From contig NZ_CP192735.1 in NCBI RefSeq assembly GCF_050749815.1, positions 1,922,001 to 1,986,000 on the forward strand: DNA of 64,000 nucleotides. Direction: 5' to 3'. Below, one piece after another: positions 15,762 through 25,621 of the stretch; position 1 is the stretch's first letter; each line of letters starts with the position of its first letter. Under the pieces are notes generated by a model that searched no databases, was not told the origin of the DNA, and saw only the letters and a list, made by a program, of their open reading frames with translations. A program made the translations under genes and the position numbers. Origin of the DNA: Dyella_A sp050749815. GTDB taxonomy: Bacteria; Pseudomonadota; Gammaproteobacteria; Xanthomonadales; Rhodanobacteraceae.

Positions 15762-17807
15762 TCACCAGATCCTCACCACTTCTCCCGCCGGCCGCACCAT
15801 CGCATCCCCGGCCTTGCATGAGAACGCGCGGGCGAACGCGGGCATGTTGCCGACGGTGCCGAGGATGCGTTCGTGCGGTGGGGCGTGCGGGTTGCTGGCG
15901 AGGTAGACCAGGGTCTGTGCCTCGCGCATGCGGCCGCGCCAGATGCGGGCGAAGGCGAGGAAGAAGCGCTGATCCTGGGTGTAGCCGTCGATGCGGCTGG
16001 CGGCTTCGGCGGGGTTGGCTTTCAGTGCCGCTTGCAGGGCGTCGTAGGCGACGTGTAGGCCCCCAAGGTCGGCAATGTTTTCGCCCAGGGTGAGGCGGCC
16101 GTTGACGTGCACATCCGGGTGGTTCGGCAGCGGCACGTAGGCGTCGAACTGGCGCGCGAGCGCGTCGGCGCGGGTGTTGAAGCGGGCGTTGTCCTCGGGC
16201 GTCCACCAGTCGGCCTGGTTGCCCTGCCCGTCGAACTGGCGGCCGGCATCGTCGAAGGCATGGGTGGCTTCGTGGCCGATGGCGGCGCCGATGCCGCCGT
16301 AGTTGATGGCATCGTCGCCGTCGGCGAAGAAGAACGGCGGCTGCAGGATGGCGGCGGGAAAGGTGATGGAGTTGTCCTCGGCGCGGTAGAACGCGTCCAC
16401 CGTCTGCGGCAGCACGCTCCAGCGCGTGCGGTCAGTGGGCTTGCCGATGCGCGCCATCGCGTCGCGGTGGTTGTAGCGCTGCAGCGCGCGCACTTTATCG
16501 TAATAGCCGCCGGCGCGCAGATCGAGGCCGGTCCAGTCGCGCCAGTGATCGGGATAGCCCACCTTGGGCAGGAACGCACGCCACTTGGCCAGCGCGCGGG
16601 CCTTGGTGGTGTCGCTCATCCAGTCCAGCGCCTGGATGCGCGCCTGCAGCGCCGCCAGCAGCCGCGTCACCAGCACCCGCGCGCGCTGCTTGGCCGCGGG
16701 CGAGAAGGTGCGTGCCACGTACTGGCGGCCCATGGCCTCGCCCATCTGCGCGTTCACCGTACCCAGCACTTGCTGCCAGCGCGGCTTGGGCTGGGCCTGG
16801 CCGGTGAGCGTGTGGCCGTGGAAGTCGAAGGCGGCGTCCTGCCACGGTTGCGCCAGATATGGCGCGGCGGCATCCAGCGCGTGAAAGCGTAAATAGGCGC
16901 GCCACTGCGCCATGGGCGCGGTGGAAAGCTGGTGGTCGAACGCAGCGAAGAAGGCCGGCGGCGCCAGCGAGAATTCACTGTCGGCGGGCAGGCCCTGGGC
17001 GGTGAGGAAGGTGCCCCAGGCGAAGTGCGGCGTCAGCCGATCGGCCTGGGCCGGCCGCACGGCATGAAACTGGTTGGCCGGCTGGCGCGCCTGCACCGGT
17101 GACGGCGTGGCCTGCGCGAGGGCGGTTTCCAGTGCCAGCGCATCGTCCGCCGCGCGGGATGGGTCGGGCGTGCCCGCCATCTGCAGCACGCGGGCGATGT
17201 AGGTGCGATAGGCGGCGCGCTCGTCGGCGTAGCGTGCGTCGGTGTAGTAGTCGCGGTTGGGCAGGCCGAGCGCGGCGGGTGCGGCGGCACCGATCTGCCG
17301 ACGCGCATCGCGGTAGTCGCCCTGCACACCGAAGCTGAATACCAGCGGCTGGCCACCGGCGAGCGTGTGGGTGATCAGGTGGGCAACGTCCTGCGGACGC
17401 TTCAGCGCGTCGATGGCGTGCAGCATGGGCTGCATCGGCGCGAGGCCGGCGCGGTCGATGGCGGCCCTATCGATGCCGGCGCGATACAGCAGGCCGAGCT
17501 GGCGGCGCGTGGGCTCGGTGCGCGGTGCATCGACGGCACGTACGGCGTCCTCGGCGATGTCGTGCTGCACACCCAGGCTCGCCAGCGTCAGCTGATCGAA
17601 CACGCCCCAGCGCACTTCGTCCGGCGGGATCGGATGCGCCGCCAGCCAGCGTGCGTTGACGAAGCGATCCAGATCCACGCACGGCGATGCGGTGCGATCG
17701 AGCTCGCTGGGATCGAGCGGGCGGCTGGCGTCGCCCGCCCACGCGCTGGCGGCAGTAAGCAGCGCAAGCGCGAGCGCGGCTGGAAGGCGCAGACGAAAGC
17801 AGGGCAT
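15762..17807 (-). CDS. M13 family (neprilysin/PepO-like) metallopeptidase
   Basis: A 681-residue exported zinc endopeptidase. After a signal peptide (MPCFRLRLPAALALALLTAA, ending SAWAG) comes the M13 N-terminal domain (about 35-400), which caps the active site and limits substrates to peptides. The C-terminal catalytic domain carries HEATH at 512-516 within IGHEATHAFDDAGR, and about 60 residues later GENIADLGG, which supplies the third zinc ligand and the conserved Asp. The protein ends in the typical FSCKAGDAMVRP segment that carries the substrate-side Arg region. The start at 17807 is preferred over 17825 and 17849 because AGGA lies about 9 bases upstream and the signal peptide starts there. 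Probably periplasmic or membrane-facing peptide turnover. Confidence 0.93.
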   Translation of the reverse strand: MPCFRLRLPAALALALLTAASAWAGDASRPLDPSELDRTASPCVDLDRFVNARWLAAHPIPPDEVRWGVFDQLTLASLGVQHDIAEDAVRAVDAPRTEPTRRQLGLLYRAGIDRAAIDRAGLAPMQPMLHAIDALKRPQDVAHLITHTLAGGQPLVFSFGVQGDYRDARRQIGAAAPAALGLPNRDYYTDARYADERAAYRTYIARVLQMAGTPDPSRAADDALALETALAQATPSPVQARQPANQFHAVRPAQADRLTPHFAWGTFLTAQGLPADSEFSLAPPAFFAAFDHQLSTAPMAQWRAYLRFHALDAAAPYLAQPWQDAAFDFHGHTLTGQAQPKPRWQQVLGTVNAQMGEAMGRQYVARTFSPAAKQRARVLVTRLLAALQARIQALDWMSDTTKARALAKWRAFLPKVGYPDHWRDWTGLDLRAGGYYDKVRALQRYNHRDAMARIGKPTDRTRWSVLPQTVDAFYRAEDNSITFPAAILQPPFFFADGDDAINYGGIGAAIGHEATHAFDDAGRQFDGQGNQADWWTPEDNARFNTRADALARQFDAYVPLPNHPDVHVNGRLTLGENIADLGGLHVAYDALQAALKANPAEAASRIDGYTQDQRFFLAFARIWRGRMREAQTLVYLASNPHAPPHERILGTVGNMPAFARAFSCKAGDAMVRPAGEVVRIW

Positions 17808-17960
17808 GGCGATCCTCGCTGGCATGAACCGGCCCAGCTTACCCGCCACATTCCCTCGTTGCCGCCGGTGCCGTCATCGCGCGCTTGCACCACGCGCTGC
17901 CGACGCATTCTGGACGCCGGCTGTGGCAGACAGGAGCGACCGACGACGGGAGGTTTTGCC

Positions 17961-18446
17961 ATGCACGATGCCATGCAACTTTCGATGCCGTGGTGGACGT
18001 TCGCGCTGCGCGGCGCGCTGGTGTACATCGGCCTGCTTGCCCTGCTGAGGTTCACCGGCAAGCGCGGCCTGGGCGACATGTCGGCGTTCGACATTGTCGT
18101 GCTGGTGCTGGTGGGCGGCGTGCTGCGCACGGCGATCCTGGGCGACGACCACTCGCTGCTGGCGCCGGTGATCGGCACCCTGGGCATCCTCGCGATGCAG
18201 AAGATCATCGGCTGGGCCAGCGCCCGCTCGGCGCGCTTCAACCGGCTGGTGGAAGGCTGGCCCACGGTGCTGGTGCGCGATGGCCGGCGCGATCGCTCGA
18301 AGATGCGTCACCACGACATCTCCGACTCCGAGCTGGACCGCGCCCTGCACGAGGCGGGCCTGGAGGACGAGGCGACGATCGCGGTGGCGCGGCTGGAGCC
18401 GAACGGCAAGATCACGCTGATCCGGCGGGGGCGGGAGGCTGCCTGA
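17961..18446 (+). CDS. DUF421 (YetF-like) membrane protein
   Basis: A 161-residue inner-membrane protein of the DUF421/YetF family. Three hydrophobic segments occupy the first half: WWTFALRGALVYIGLLALLR, then DIVVLVLVGGVLRTAI, and LLAPVIGTLGILAMQKII. A cytoplasmic alpha-beta domain follows, with the family segment PTVLVRDGRRDRSKM and the end IAVARLEPNGKITLIRR. The conserved motif RFTGKRGLGDMSAFD after the first segment is diagnostic. The function is not established. The start at 17961 has GGGAGG 7 bases upstream. The gene is divergent from the M13 peptidase (153 bp) and is followed directly by a strong hairpin. Confidence 0.88.
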   Translation: MHDAMQLSMPWWTFALRGALVYIGLLALLRFTGKRGLGDMSAFDIVVLVLVGGVLRTAILGDDHSLLAPVIGTLGILAMQKIIGWASARSARFNRLVEGWPTVLVRDGRRDRSKMRHHDISDSELDRALHEAGLEDEATIAVARLEPNGKITLIRRGREAA

Positions 18447-18449
18447 AAA

Positions 18450-18477
18450 GCGGCCCCACGTGGTTGCGTGGGGCCGC
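18450..18477 (+). terminator. Hairpin terminator after DUF421 gene
   Basis: Perfect 11-bp stem GCGGCCCCACG/CGTGGGGCCGC with a TGGTTG loop, 4 bases after the stop. No T-tract follows on either strand, so it may act as a stabilising hairpin or a bidirectional terminator between the convergent genes. Confidence 0.6.
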
Positions 18478-18503
18478 CTCATGGCTGATGGCGCGCTGGG
18501 TGG

Positions 18504-18851
18504 TCAGCGCTTCTTCGTGGGTGCGCCCGGCGGTGGATCCATGCCGCCGGCGCCGCGACGACCGGAGCGCCCACCCGCGTCGTTCTGCTGCTTGCGCTCC
18601 TGGATGCGCACCTCGCGGTCGATCGCCGAGCCGCCACCCTGGGTGCCTTCGCTGGCATCGGTGCCGACGCCGATGGCTTCGGGAACGATGGTGTCCGCCG
18701 CCTCGTCGCGGTCGAAGCGCTGGTGCGGTTGCTGTTGGCCGGTGCCGCTGCGGCCGCCGACGCTGCCGGGTGGACGCGTGGCCTTGCTTGCGATGTCGTC
18801 GGTGGTGGAGGCGCCGTCTTTGCGATCGCCTCGCGGATGCTTGTCGGCCAT
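18504..18851 (-). CDS. Small disordered hydrophilic protein, unknown function
   Basis: A 115-residue protein, rich in Gly, Asp, Arg, Gln, Pro and Ser, with no hydrophobic core, no signal peptide and no Cys. It reads as intrinsically disordered from end to end (for example MADKHPRGDRKDGASTTDD and EVRIQERKQQNDAGGR). The start at 18851 is supported by a strong AGGAGG 6 bases upstream, which is the best reason to believe it is real. It is convergent with DUF421 and lies downstream of the purA terminator, so it has its own promoter in the 150-base gap. Similar stress-linked small proteins exist in Xanthomonadales, but I cannot assign a function. Confidence 0.65.
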   Translation of the reverse strand: MADKHPRGDRKDGASTTDDIASKATRPPGSVGGRSGTGQQQPHQRFDRDEAADTIVPEAIGVGTDASEGTQGGGSAIDREVRIQERKQQNDAGGRSGRRGAGGMDPPPGAPTKKR

Positions 18852-19002
18852 GGGGCCTCCTGCGCGCGGTGATGGGGCGACCTATGCTCGGCCCGCGTGG
18901 GTTGGCCGGCCGTGCAGGGCTGGGGCCCGCGGCTACACGCAGGATTTACGGATGCCGGTCAGGCGCGCCCTGCCCTTGCCCGCCGCGCCGATCGCCCAAA
19001 AG

Positions 19003-19028
19003 AAAAGCCCCGCCGAGGCGGGGCTTTT
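19003..19028 (-). terminator. purA intrinsic terminator
   Basis: 12-bp stem AAAAGCCCCGCC/GGCGGGGCTTTT with a 2-base GA loop, 22 bases after the purA stop. Reading leftwards the stem ends in TTTTCTTTTGG, a classic U-tract, so this is a confident rho-independent terminator. Confidence 0.88.
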
Positions 19029-19050
19029 CAGTGGCGTCGAGGACGACCGA

Positions 19051-20343
19051 TCAGGCGAACGGGTCGTCCAGGATGATGGTGTCGTCGCGGTCGGCGCCGG
19101 TGGCGACGAGGGCGATGCGGCAGCCGGAGAGCTCTTCCAGCGAGCGCAGGTAGGCGCGAGCGGCGGGCGGCAGCTTGTCCCACTCGCGGATGCCGGCGGT
19201 GGATTCTTCCCAGCCCGGGAACTCCAGGTACACCGGCTTGCACTCGGCCCAGCCGTCGGCATCCAGCGGCGCCAGCTCGCGGCGCTTGCCGCGGTATTCG
19301 TAGGCGATGCAGACCTTGATGGTGGGCAGGCCGTCGAGCACGTCGAGCTTGGTGATGGCCAGGCCGTTGATGCCGTTGATCTGCACGGCGCGCTTGAGCG
19401 CCACGAGGTCGATCCAGCCGCAGCGGCGCGGACGGCCGGTGCTGGCGCCGAACTCGTTGCCGACCTTGCGCAGGCGCTCGCCCATCTCGTCGTTGAGCTC
19501 GGTGGGGAACGGGCCGCCGCCCACGCGGGTGGCGTAGGCCTTGCAGATGCCCAGCACGTAGTCGATGTCGCCCGCGCCCACGCCGGTGCCGGCGAGCGCG
19601 CCGCCGACGGTGGTGTTGCTGGAGGTGACGTACGGGTAGGTGCCGTGGTCGATGTCCAGCAGCGCGCCCTGCGCGCCTTCGAACAGGATGTTGCCGCCTT
19701 CCTTGCGCACGTCGTGCAGGATGGTGGCGACGTCGTCGACCATCGGGCGGATGAACTCGCTGTAGGTGAGCGCTTCGTCCAGCACGGTCTGGTAGTCCAC
19801 CGGCTCGGCCTTGAGCCACTGGGTGAGGATGAAGTTGTGGTACTCCACGGCGGCCTTGATCTTCTCGGGCAGCTCGTGCGGGTACATCAGGTCGGCCACG
19901 CGGATGGAGCGACGGGCGACCTTGTCCTCATACGCCGGGCCGATGCCGCGGCCGGTGGTGCCGATGGCGCTCTTGCCGGCCTTGACCTCGCGCGCCTTAT
20001 CCACCGCGATGTGGTACGGCATGATCAGCGGCGTGGCGGGGCTGATCTTCAGGCGCGGGCGCACGTTGACACCGTTGGCCTCCAACTCCTCGATCTCGCT
20101 CTTGAGCGCGGCGGGGCTCAGCACCACGCCGTTGCCGATCAGGCACAGCGCGTCGTCGCGCAGGATGCCCGAGGGGATCAGGTGGAGGACGGTCTTCTTG
20201 CCCTTGATCACCAGCGTGTGGCCGGCGTTGTGGCCGCCCTGGAAGCGCGCGACGGCGCCTACGCGTTCGGTCAGCAGGTCGACGATCTTGCCTTTGCCTT
20301 CGTCGCCCCACTGGGCTCCAAGAATGACTACGGACTTGCCCAT
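19051..20343 (-). CDS. purA: Adenylosuccinate synthase
   Basis: Catalyses GTP-dependent joining of IMP and aspartate to adenylosuccinate, the first committed step to AMP. At 430 residues it has normal family length. The N-terminus carries the signature QWGDEGKGKIVDLL with the catalytic Asp and phosphate loop, then GGHNAGHT. The middle has GTTGRGIGPAYEDK, and the C-terminal half has ASTGRPRRCGWIDLV, then the guanine-recognition region. It is the last gene of the miaA-hfq-hflX-hflK-hflC-purA block, an order conserved in gammaproteobacteria, 188 bp after hflC, and is followed by a strong terminator. The hairpin after hflC suggests partial separation and possibly its own promoter. No anomaly. Confidence 0.98.
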   Translation of the reverse strand: MGKSVVILGAQWGDEGKGKIVDLLTERVGAVARFQGGHNAGHTLVIKGKKTVLHLIPSGILRDDALCLIGNGVVLSPAALKSEIEELEANGVNVRPRLKISPATPLIMPYHIAVDKAREVKAGKSAIGTTGRGIGPAYEDKVARRSIRVADLMYPHELPEKIKAAVEYHNFILTQWLKAEPVDYQTVLDEALTYSEFIRPMVDDVATILHDVRKEGGNILFEGAQGALLDIDHGTYPYVTSSNTTVGGALAGTGVGAGDIDYVLGICKAYATRVGGGPFPTELNDEMGERLRKVGNEFGASTGRPRRCGWIDLVALKRAVQINGINGLAITKLDVLDGLPTIKVCIAYEYRGKRRELAPLDADGWAECKPVYLEFPGWEESTAGIREWDKLPPAARAYLRSLEELSGCRIALVATGADRDDTIILDDPFA

Positions 20344-20486
20344 GGCTTTGCTCTCGTGTGGCGCCCCGATCGGCGGGGCAGGAGGTACTGCGCGGGTGTT
20401 GCGGTGGCGCTGGCCGGCTGCATCCGTGCAACCGCCTCACGCCCGCGCGCGACGCACCCTCGGGCCGCAGGGCCAGAGCCGGCTGG

Positions 20487-20509
20487 AACGGGCCGATCGG
20501 CGGCCCGTT
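20487..20509 (-). terminator. Hairpin between hflC and purA
   Basis: 9-bp stem AACGGGCCG/CGGCCCGTT around a 5-base loop, 22 bases after the hflC stop in the direction of transcription. It lacks a U-tract, so it may be an attenuating or mRNA-stabilising hairpin and not a full terminator. Confidence 0.45.
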
Positions 20510-20531
20510 GGTGTGTCGCGTGCGTGTTGCC

Positions 20532-21398
20532 TCAGCGCTTTCCGGCGCTGGACTGGAAATACTGCAGGAACGGATCGTCCGGCTTGACGATGAGCGTGCT
20601 CTTGCCGTCGCCGAAGGCGTGACGATACGCCTCCATGGATCGGTAGAACGCGAAGAACTCCGGATCCTGGCCATACGCCTGGGCGTAGATCAGCGCGGCC
20701 TGGGCGTCGCCCTCGCCGCGGGTCTTGGCCGCGTCGCGCTCGGCGTTGGCGCGCAGCACCTGGCCTTGGCGGTCGGCGTCGGCGGTGATGGTGGTGGCCA
20801 TCTGCTCGCCGGTGTAGCGCAGCTCGTTGGCCAGTTGCAGGCGCTCGGCCTTCATGCGCTTGTAGACCGAGTCGCTCACCTCGTCGGGCAGGTCGATGCG
20901 CTTGATGCGCACGTCCACTACCTGGATGCCGAGGTTCTTGCGCGCGGCGGCGTCGGTCTGCTCACGCACCTTGTCGGTGATGTCCTTGCGCCCGCCGGTG
21001 ATCAGCTCCTGCAAGGTGCGGCCGTTGAACTCGAAGCGCAGGGCGTTCTTCACGATCGGGCTCAGGCGCTGCGCGGCCTGCAGTGGGTCGCCGCCGGTGG
21101 CGCGGTAGAAATCGGCGTTGTCGGCAATGCGCCACTTCACGTAGAAGTCGACGTTGACGCTCTTCTTCTCGGACGTGAAGTAGCGCTCCGGCTGGGCGTC
21201 CATGGTGAGGATGCGGTTGTCGAAGCGCATCACCTGCTGCACCAGCGGCAGCTTGAAATGCAGGCCGGGCTGGTCGCCGGTGCGCACGATGCGGCCGAAC
21301 TGCAGCAGCAGGGCCGTCTGCCCCTCGCTGACTACGTACATGCTGCTCATGCCGAGCAGCGCCACCACGACGATGGCGACAAGGGCGGAGATCTTCAT
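20532..21398 (-). CDS. hflC: Protease modulator HflC (band-7/SPFH protein)
   Basis: Inner-membrane, periplasm-facing partner of HflK. Together they form the cage around FtsH and limit its proteolysis of membrane proteins. The 288 residues comprise one N-terminal membrane anchor (ISALVAIVVVALLGMSSMYV) followed by an SPFH domain with SEGQTALLLQFGRI, PGLHFKLPLVQQV and the Arg/Ala-rich helix LRANAERDAAKTRGEGDAQAA. Length and motifs are typical (E. coli 334; Xanthomonadales forms are shorter). It overlaps hflK by 4 bp (ATGA), so the two are translationally coupled as expected for equimolar partners. Confidence 0.96.
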   Translation of the reverse strand: MKISALVAIVVVALLGMSSMYVVSEGQTALLLQFGRIVRTGDQPGLHFKLPLVQQVMRFDNRILTMDAQPERYFTSEKKSVNVDFYVKWRIADNADFYRATGGDPLQAAQRLSPIVKNALRFEFNGRTLQELITGGRKDITDKVREQTDAAARKNLGIQVVDVRIKRIDLPDEVSDSVYKRMKAERLQLANELRYTGEQMATTITADADRQGQVLRANAERDAAKTRGEGDAQAALIYAQAYGQDPEFFAFYRSMEAYRHAFGDGKSTLIVKPDDPFLQYFQSSAGKR

Positions 21399-22543
21399 GG
21401 CTGCTTCTCCTGGCCGTTGGCGTCACCGGTGACGGACACCCCCGCGCTCACCGGCGCACTGGGCGCGGCACCCGGCAGGTTGATGATGTTGCGGCCGTTG
21501 GAGCCGTCGACCACCTTGGCGTTGCGGGCCATCACCTCTTCCATGGTTTCCAGCCACAGGCGCTGGCGGGTGACCGCCGGGGCGGCCTTGTATTCCTTCA
21601 GCAGCAGGTTGAAGCGCTCGGCGTCGCCGGTGGCACGGGCCACGCGCTCGGCCTTGTCGCCCTCGGCCTTGGCGACGATGCGCGAGGCTTCGCCGGTAGC
21701 CTGCGGGATCACCTGGTTGGCGTAGGCGTAGGCCTTGTTGACGGCGCTCTGCTTGTCTTCGCGGGCGGCGTTGACGTCGTCGAAGGCGGCCTTCACTTCG
21801 TCCGGCGGAGAGACGTTCTGGAAGCTCACGTCGGTGACCACGAGGCCGGCGTCGTAGCTGTCCAGCGTGCGCTGCAGCGCCTCGCGGGTCTGCTGCTGCA
21901 ACGTGACGCGGTCCTGGTCACCGCTGGCCTTGCTGACCACCGGCGCCGGCGCGGGCTTGGCCACCGAGGCGGCGACGGCCGGGGCGGCGGCCGCGACCAC
22001 GTCCTCGCCCGGGCTGGTGAGGATGTCGTCCATCGAATGGGCGCCGACCACCGAACGCACCGCGGCCTCGGCGGCCTGCTTGAGCGTGTCGTCCGGGTCG
22101 TTGGTGGAGAACAGGTACTTGCGGGGGTCCGACACCTGGTACTGCACGTTGAAGTTCACCGCGATGATGTTCTCGTCGCTGGTGAGCATGCGCACCTGGT
22201 CGACCATGGCGCGCACGCGGGTGGTCTCCACCTTGGATACGGTCTCGATGGGCGCCGGCAGCTTGAAGTGGAAACCCGGGCCGAGCGTGCGCGAGTAATG
22301 ACCGAAGCGCAGCACCACGCCGTTCTGGCTGGTGTTGATGATGGTGTAGCTGCTCAACAGCATCCACGCGATCAGCAGCGCCAGCACGATGGTGACGATG
22401 CCGCCGCCACCGCCGCCGAGGCGGCCCAGGCGGTTGCGCAGGTTCTTCAGCAGCTGGTCGAGGTTGGGCGCCTTGCCGCCGCTGGGGCTTTTCTTGCCCC
22501 ACGGATTGCGCTGCCCGTTGTCGCCGGGTTCGTTCCAGGCCAT
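21395..22543 (-). CDS. hflK: FtsH protease modulator HflK (band-7/SPFH protein)
   Basis: Partner of HflC in the FtsH-regulating membrane complex. The 382 residues hold a Gly-rich cytoplasmic N-terminus (QRNPWGKKSPSGGKAPNLDQ and a GGGGGG run at about 43-48), one membrane segment (IVTIVLALLIAWMLLSS), and the SPFH domain from NTSQNGVVLRFG through PPDEVKAAFDDV. Compared with E. coli there is an insert of about 30 residues, rich in Ala/Val/Pro, at about 180-209 (DVVAAAAPAVAASVAKPAPA), within the SPFH domain after MDDILTS. This is probably a flexible loop and a lineage trait. It lies 166 bp after hflX; nothing is recognised in that gap. Confidence 0.96.
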   Translation of the reverse strand: MAWNEPGDNGQRNPWGKKSPSGGKAPNLDQLLKNLRNRLGRLGGGGGGIVTIVLALLIAWMLLSSYTIINTSQNGVVLRFGHYSRTLGPGFHFKLPAPIETVSKVETTRVRAMVDQVRMLTSDENIIAVNFNVQYQVSDPRKYLFSTNDPDDTLKQAAEAAVRSVVGAHSMDDILTSPGEDVVAAAAPAVAASVAKPAPAPVVSKASGDQDRVTLQQQTREALQRTLDSYDAGLVVTDVSFQNVSPPDEVKAAFDDVNAAREDKQSAVNKAYAYANQVIPQATGEASRIVAKAEGDKAERVARATGDAERFNLLLKEYKAAPAVTRQRLWLETMEEVMARNAKVVDGSNGRNIINLPGAAPSAPVSAGVSVTGDANGQEKQP

Positions 22544-22709
22544 GGTCAGTCTCCTTGAGGCCGCTGGGAGGCCGGCAACAGCAGCCGGAACACAGGTGTG
22601 ACGGGTTGGGTCATGACGTGCTTCGCGTGCAGGAACCGCAGGGATCGCCCCGCGCCGGCCGTGGGCACAAACAGGCGCGAGTTTACCAGAGGCTCCGCGG
22701 TGCTGCCGG

Positions 22710-24023
<1,314 letters not shown>

Positions 24024-24110
24024 GGGTGCGGAAATGTCCTGCCGGGCAAACCCCTGTCATGGGGGCTTGCCCGCTGCGATCAAGCCGGTGCGCGCCCGTG
24101 CGGGAGCGGA

Positions 24111-24380
24111 TCAGGCTTCGTGTTCGGCCGGCGCGGCCGAGGCTTCGCCGGGGCCGTCGTGGCCGTTGCCAACGCGCACGTTGCGGCTGGGCACCACGGT
24201 GGAGATGGCGTGCTTGTAGACCATCTGGCTGACCTGGTTGCGCAGCAGCACCACGAACTGGTCGAACGACTCCACCGTCCCCTGCAGCTTGATGCCGTTG
24301 ACCAGGTAGATCGACACCGGGATGCGCTCCCGGCGTAGTGCGTTGAGAAATGGATCCTGCAAGGACTGTCCTTTGGACAT
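24111..24380 (-). CDS. hfq: RNA chaperone Hfq
   Basis: Hexameric Sm-like RNA chaperone that pairs small RNAs with mRNAs. The 89 residues include the Sm1 motif (DPFLNALRRERIPVSIYLVN), the distal-face segment GIKLQGTVESFDQFVVLL, and the Sm2 motif YKHAISTVVP. A short acidic/Ala C-terminal tail follows (GNGHDGPGEASAAPAEHEA), shorter than the E. coli tail. The gene lies between miaA and hflX, its near-universal position in gammaproteobacteria. Confidence 0.98.
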   Translation of the reverse strand: MSKGQSLQDPFLNALRRERIPVSIYLVNGIKLQGTVESFDQFVVLLRNQVSQMVYKHAISTVVPSRNVRVGNGHDGPGEASAAPAEHEA

Positions 24381-24520
24381 TGTTCTATTACTCCCCCGTC
24401 AAAGCTGCGGTCCGGACAAAAAAGCGCGCCCGCTCCGGACCAAGTCCGCTCGATCTTAACCGCTTTTAAATCAGGGGCGAAAGCCGCCCGGGCACCCTCG
24501 TCACCGGACCGCGCCGGCCG

Positions 24521-25483
24521 TCACACCGGGCCGTCGGCCGGGGTGCCGAGGAACAGCTCCAGCGCGTCCACGGCCCGCCCGGCGAGATCCGCCCGTTCCG
24601 GGTCGAGCGAGCGGGCGTCCAGCTCGCTGCGCAGCCAGGTGATCTGGCGCTTGGCCAGCTGGCGGGTGGCGAAGATGCCGCGATCGCGCAGCTCGGCGGC
24701 ATCGAACTCACCGTCCAGGTGCTGCCAGGCCTGGCGGTAGCCCACCGCGCGGATCGCCGGCAGGTCGGCGTGCAGATCGCCGCGGGCCTTGAGCGCGCGC
24801 ACCTCGTCGAGGAAACCGGCGGCCAGCATGGCGTCGAAGCGCTCGGCGATGCGCGCGTGCAGCGGCGCCCGGTCGGCCGGCAGCAAGGCCAGCTTGAGCA
24901 CCCGCCACGGGAACGGCTCGCGCGGCTGGCTGCCCTGCAGTTCGGAGATCGGCCGGCCGGTGAGCGCGATCACCTCCAGCGCGCGCTGGATGCGCTGGGC
25001 GTCGTTGGGGCCGATGCGGGCGGCGGCCACCGGGTCCTGCCCGGTGAGCCGGGCGTGCAGCTCGGGCCAGCCGATCTCCGCCGCTTCGGCGCCGATCTGC
25101 GTGCGCAGCTCGGCATCGGCTTCCGGTAGCGCGGACAGCCCCTGTTGCAGGGCGCGGAAATACAGCCCGGTGCCGCCGACCAGCAGCGGCACCCTGCCCG
25201 CCTCAGTGATCGCGCGCATCGCCTCGAGCGCGTCGGCGCGGAAGTCGGCGGCCGAGTAGGGCTCGGCCGGGTCGCGGATGTCGATCAGCGCGTGCGGGTA
25301 GCGCGCCAGGGTGGCTGCATCCGGCTTGGCGCTGCCGATGTCCAGCCCGCGGTAGACCAGCGCGGAATCGACGCTCACCAGATCCACCGCAAAGCGGTCG
25401 GCCAGCGCGCAGGCGAGCGCGGTCTTGCCCGAGGCGGTGGGGCCCATCAGGAAGATCGCGAGCGGTCGGGTGTCGATAGCCAT
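24521..25483 (-). CDS. miaA: tRNA dimethylallyltransferase MiaA
   Basis: Transfers the isopentenyl (dimethylallyl) group to A37 of tRNAs that read UNN codons, the first step to ms2i6A. The 320 residues start with the P-loop LMGPTASGKTALA, followed by the catalytic Asp in SVDSALVYRGLDIGSAKP, LVGGTGLYFRAL, and the C-terminal RAVGYRQAW and TRQLAKRQITWLR segments that bind the tRNA. The start at 25483 is chosen from the conserved N-terminus; the open frame continues far upstream to 26824 on the strand opposite tdh but is not coding there. It is the first gene of the block within this window; mutL/amiB are not adjacent because tdh lies divergently upstream. Confidence 0.97.
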   Translation of the reverse strand: MAIDTRPLAIFLMGPTASGKTALACALADRFAVDLVSVDSALVYRGLDIGSAKPDAATLARYPHALIDIRDPAEPYSAADFRADALEAMRAITEAGRVPLLVGGTGLYFRALQQGLSALPEADAELRTQIGAEAAEIGWPELHARLTGQDPVAAARIGPNDAQRIQRALEVIALTGRPISELQGSQPREPFPWRVLKLALLPADRAPLHARIAERFDAMLAAGFLDEVRALKARGDLHADLPAIRAVGYRQAWQHLDGEFDAAELRDRGIFATRQLAKRQITWLRSELDARSLDPERADLAGRAVDALELFLGTPADGPV

Positions 25484-25621
25484 CGGCAAAGTGTAGAGGG
25501 ACAGCCGGATGGTCCGGCCACCCGATGCTGCGCTGCCGAAGCGGCCCGGCGGGTGCGGCCCGTATAATCGCCGGCTGATCCTGCGGCCTCCCCGCCGCAT
25601 CACCCCTCGATGGATGCCCCC

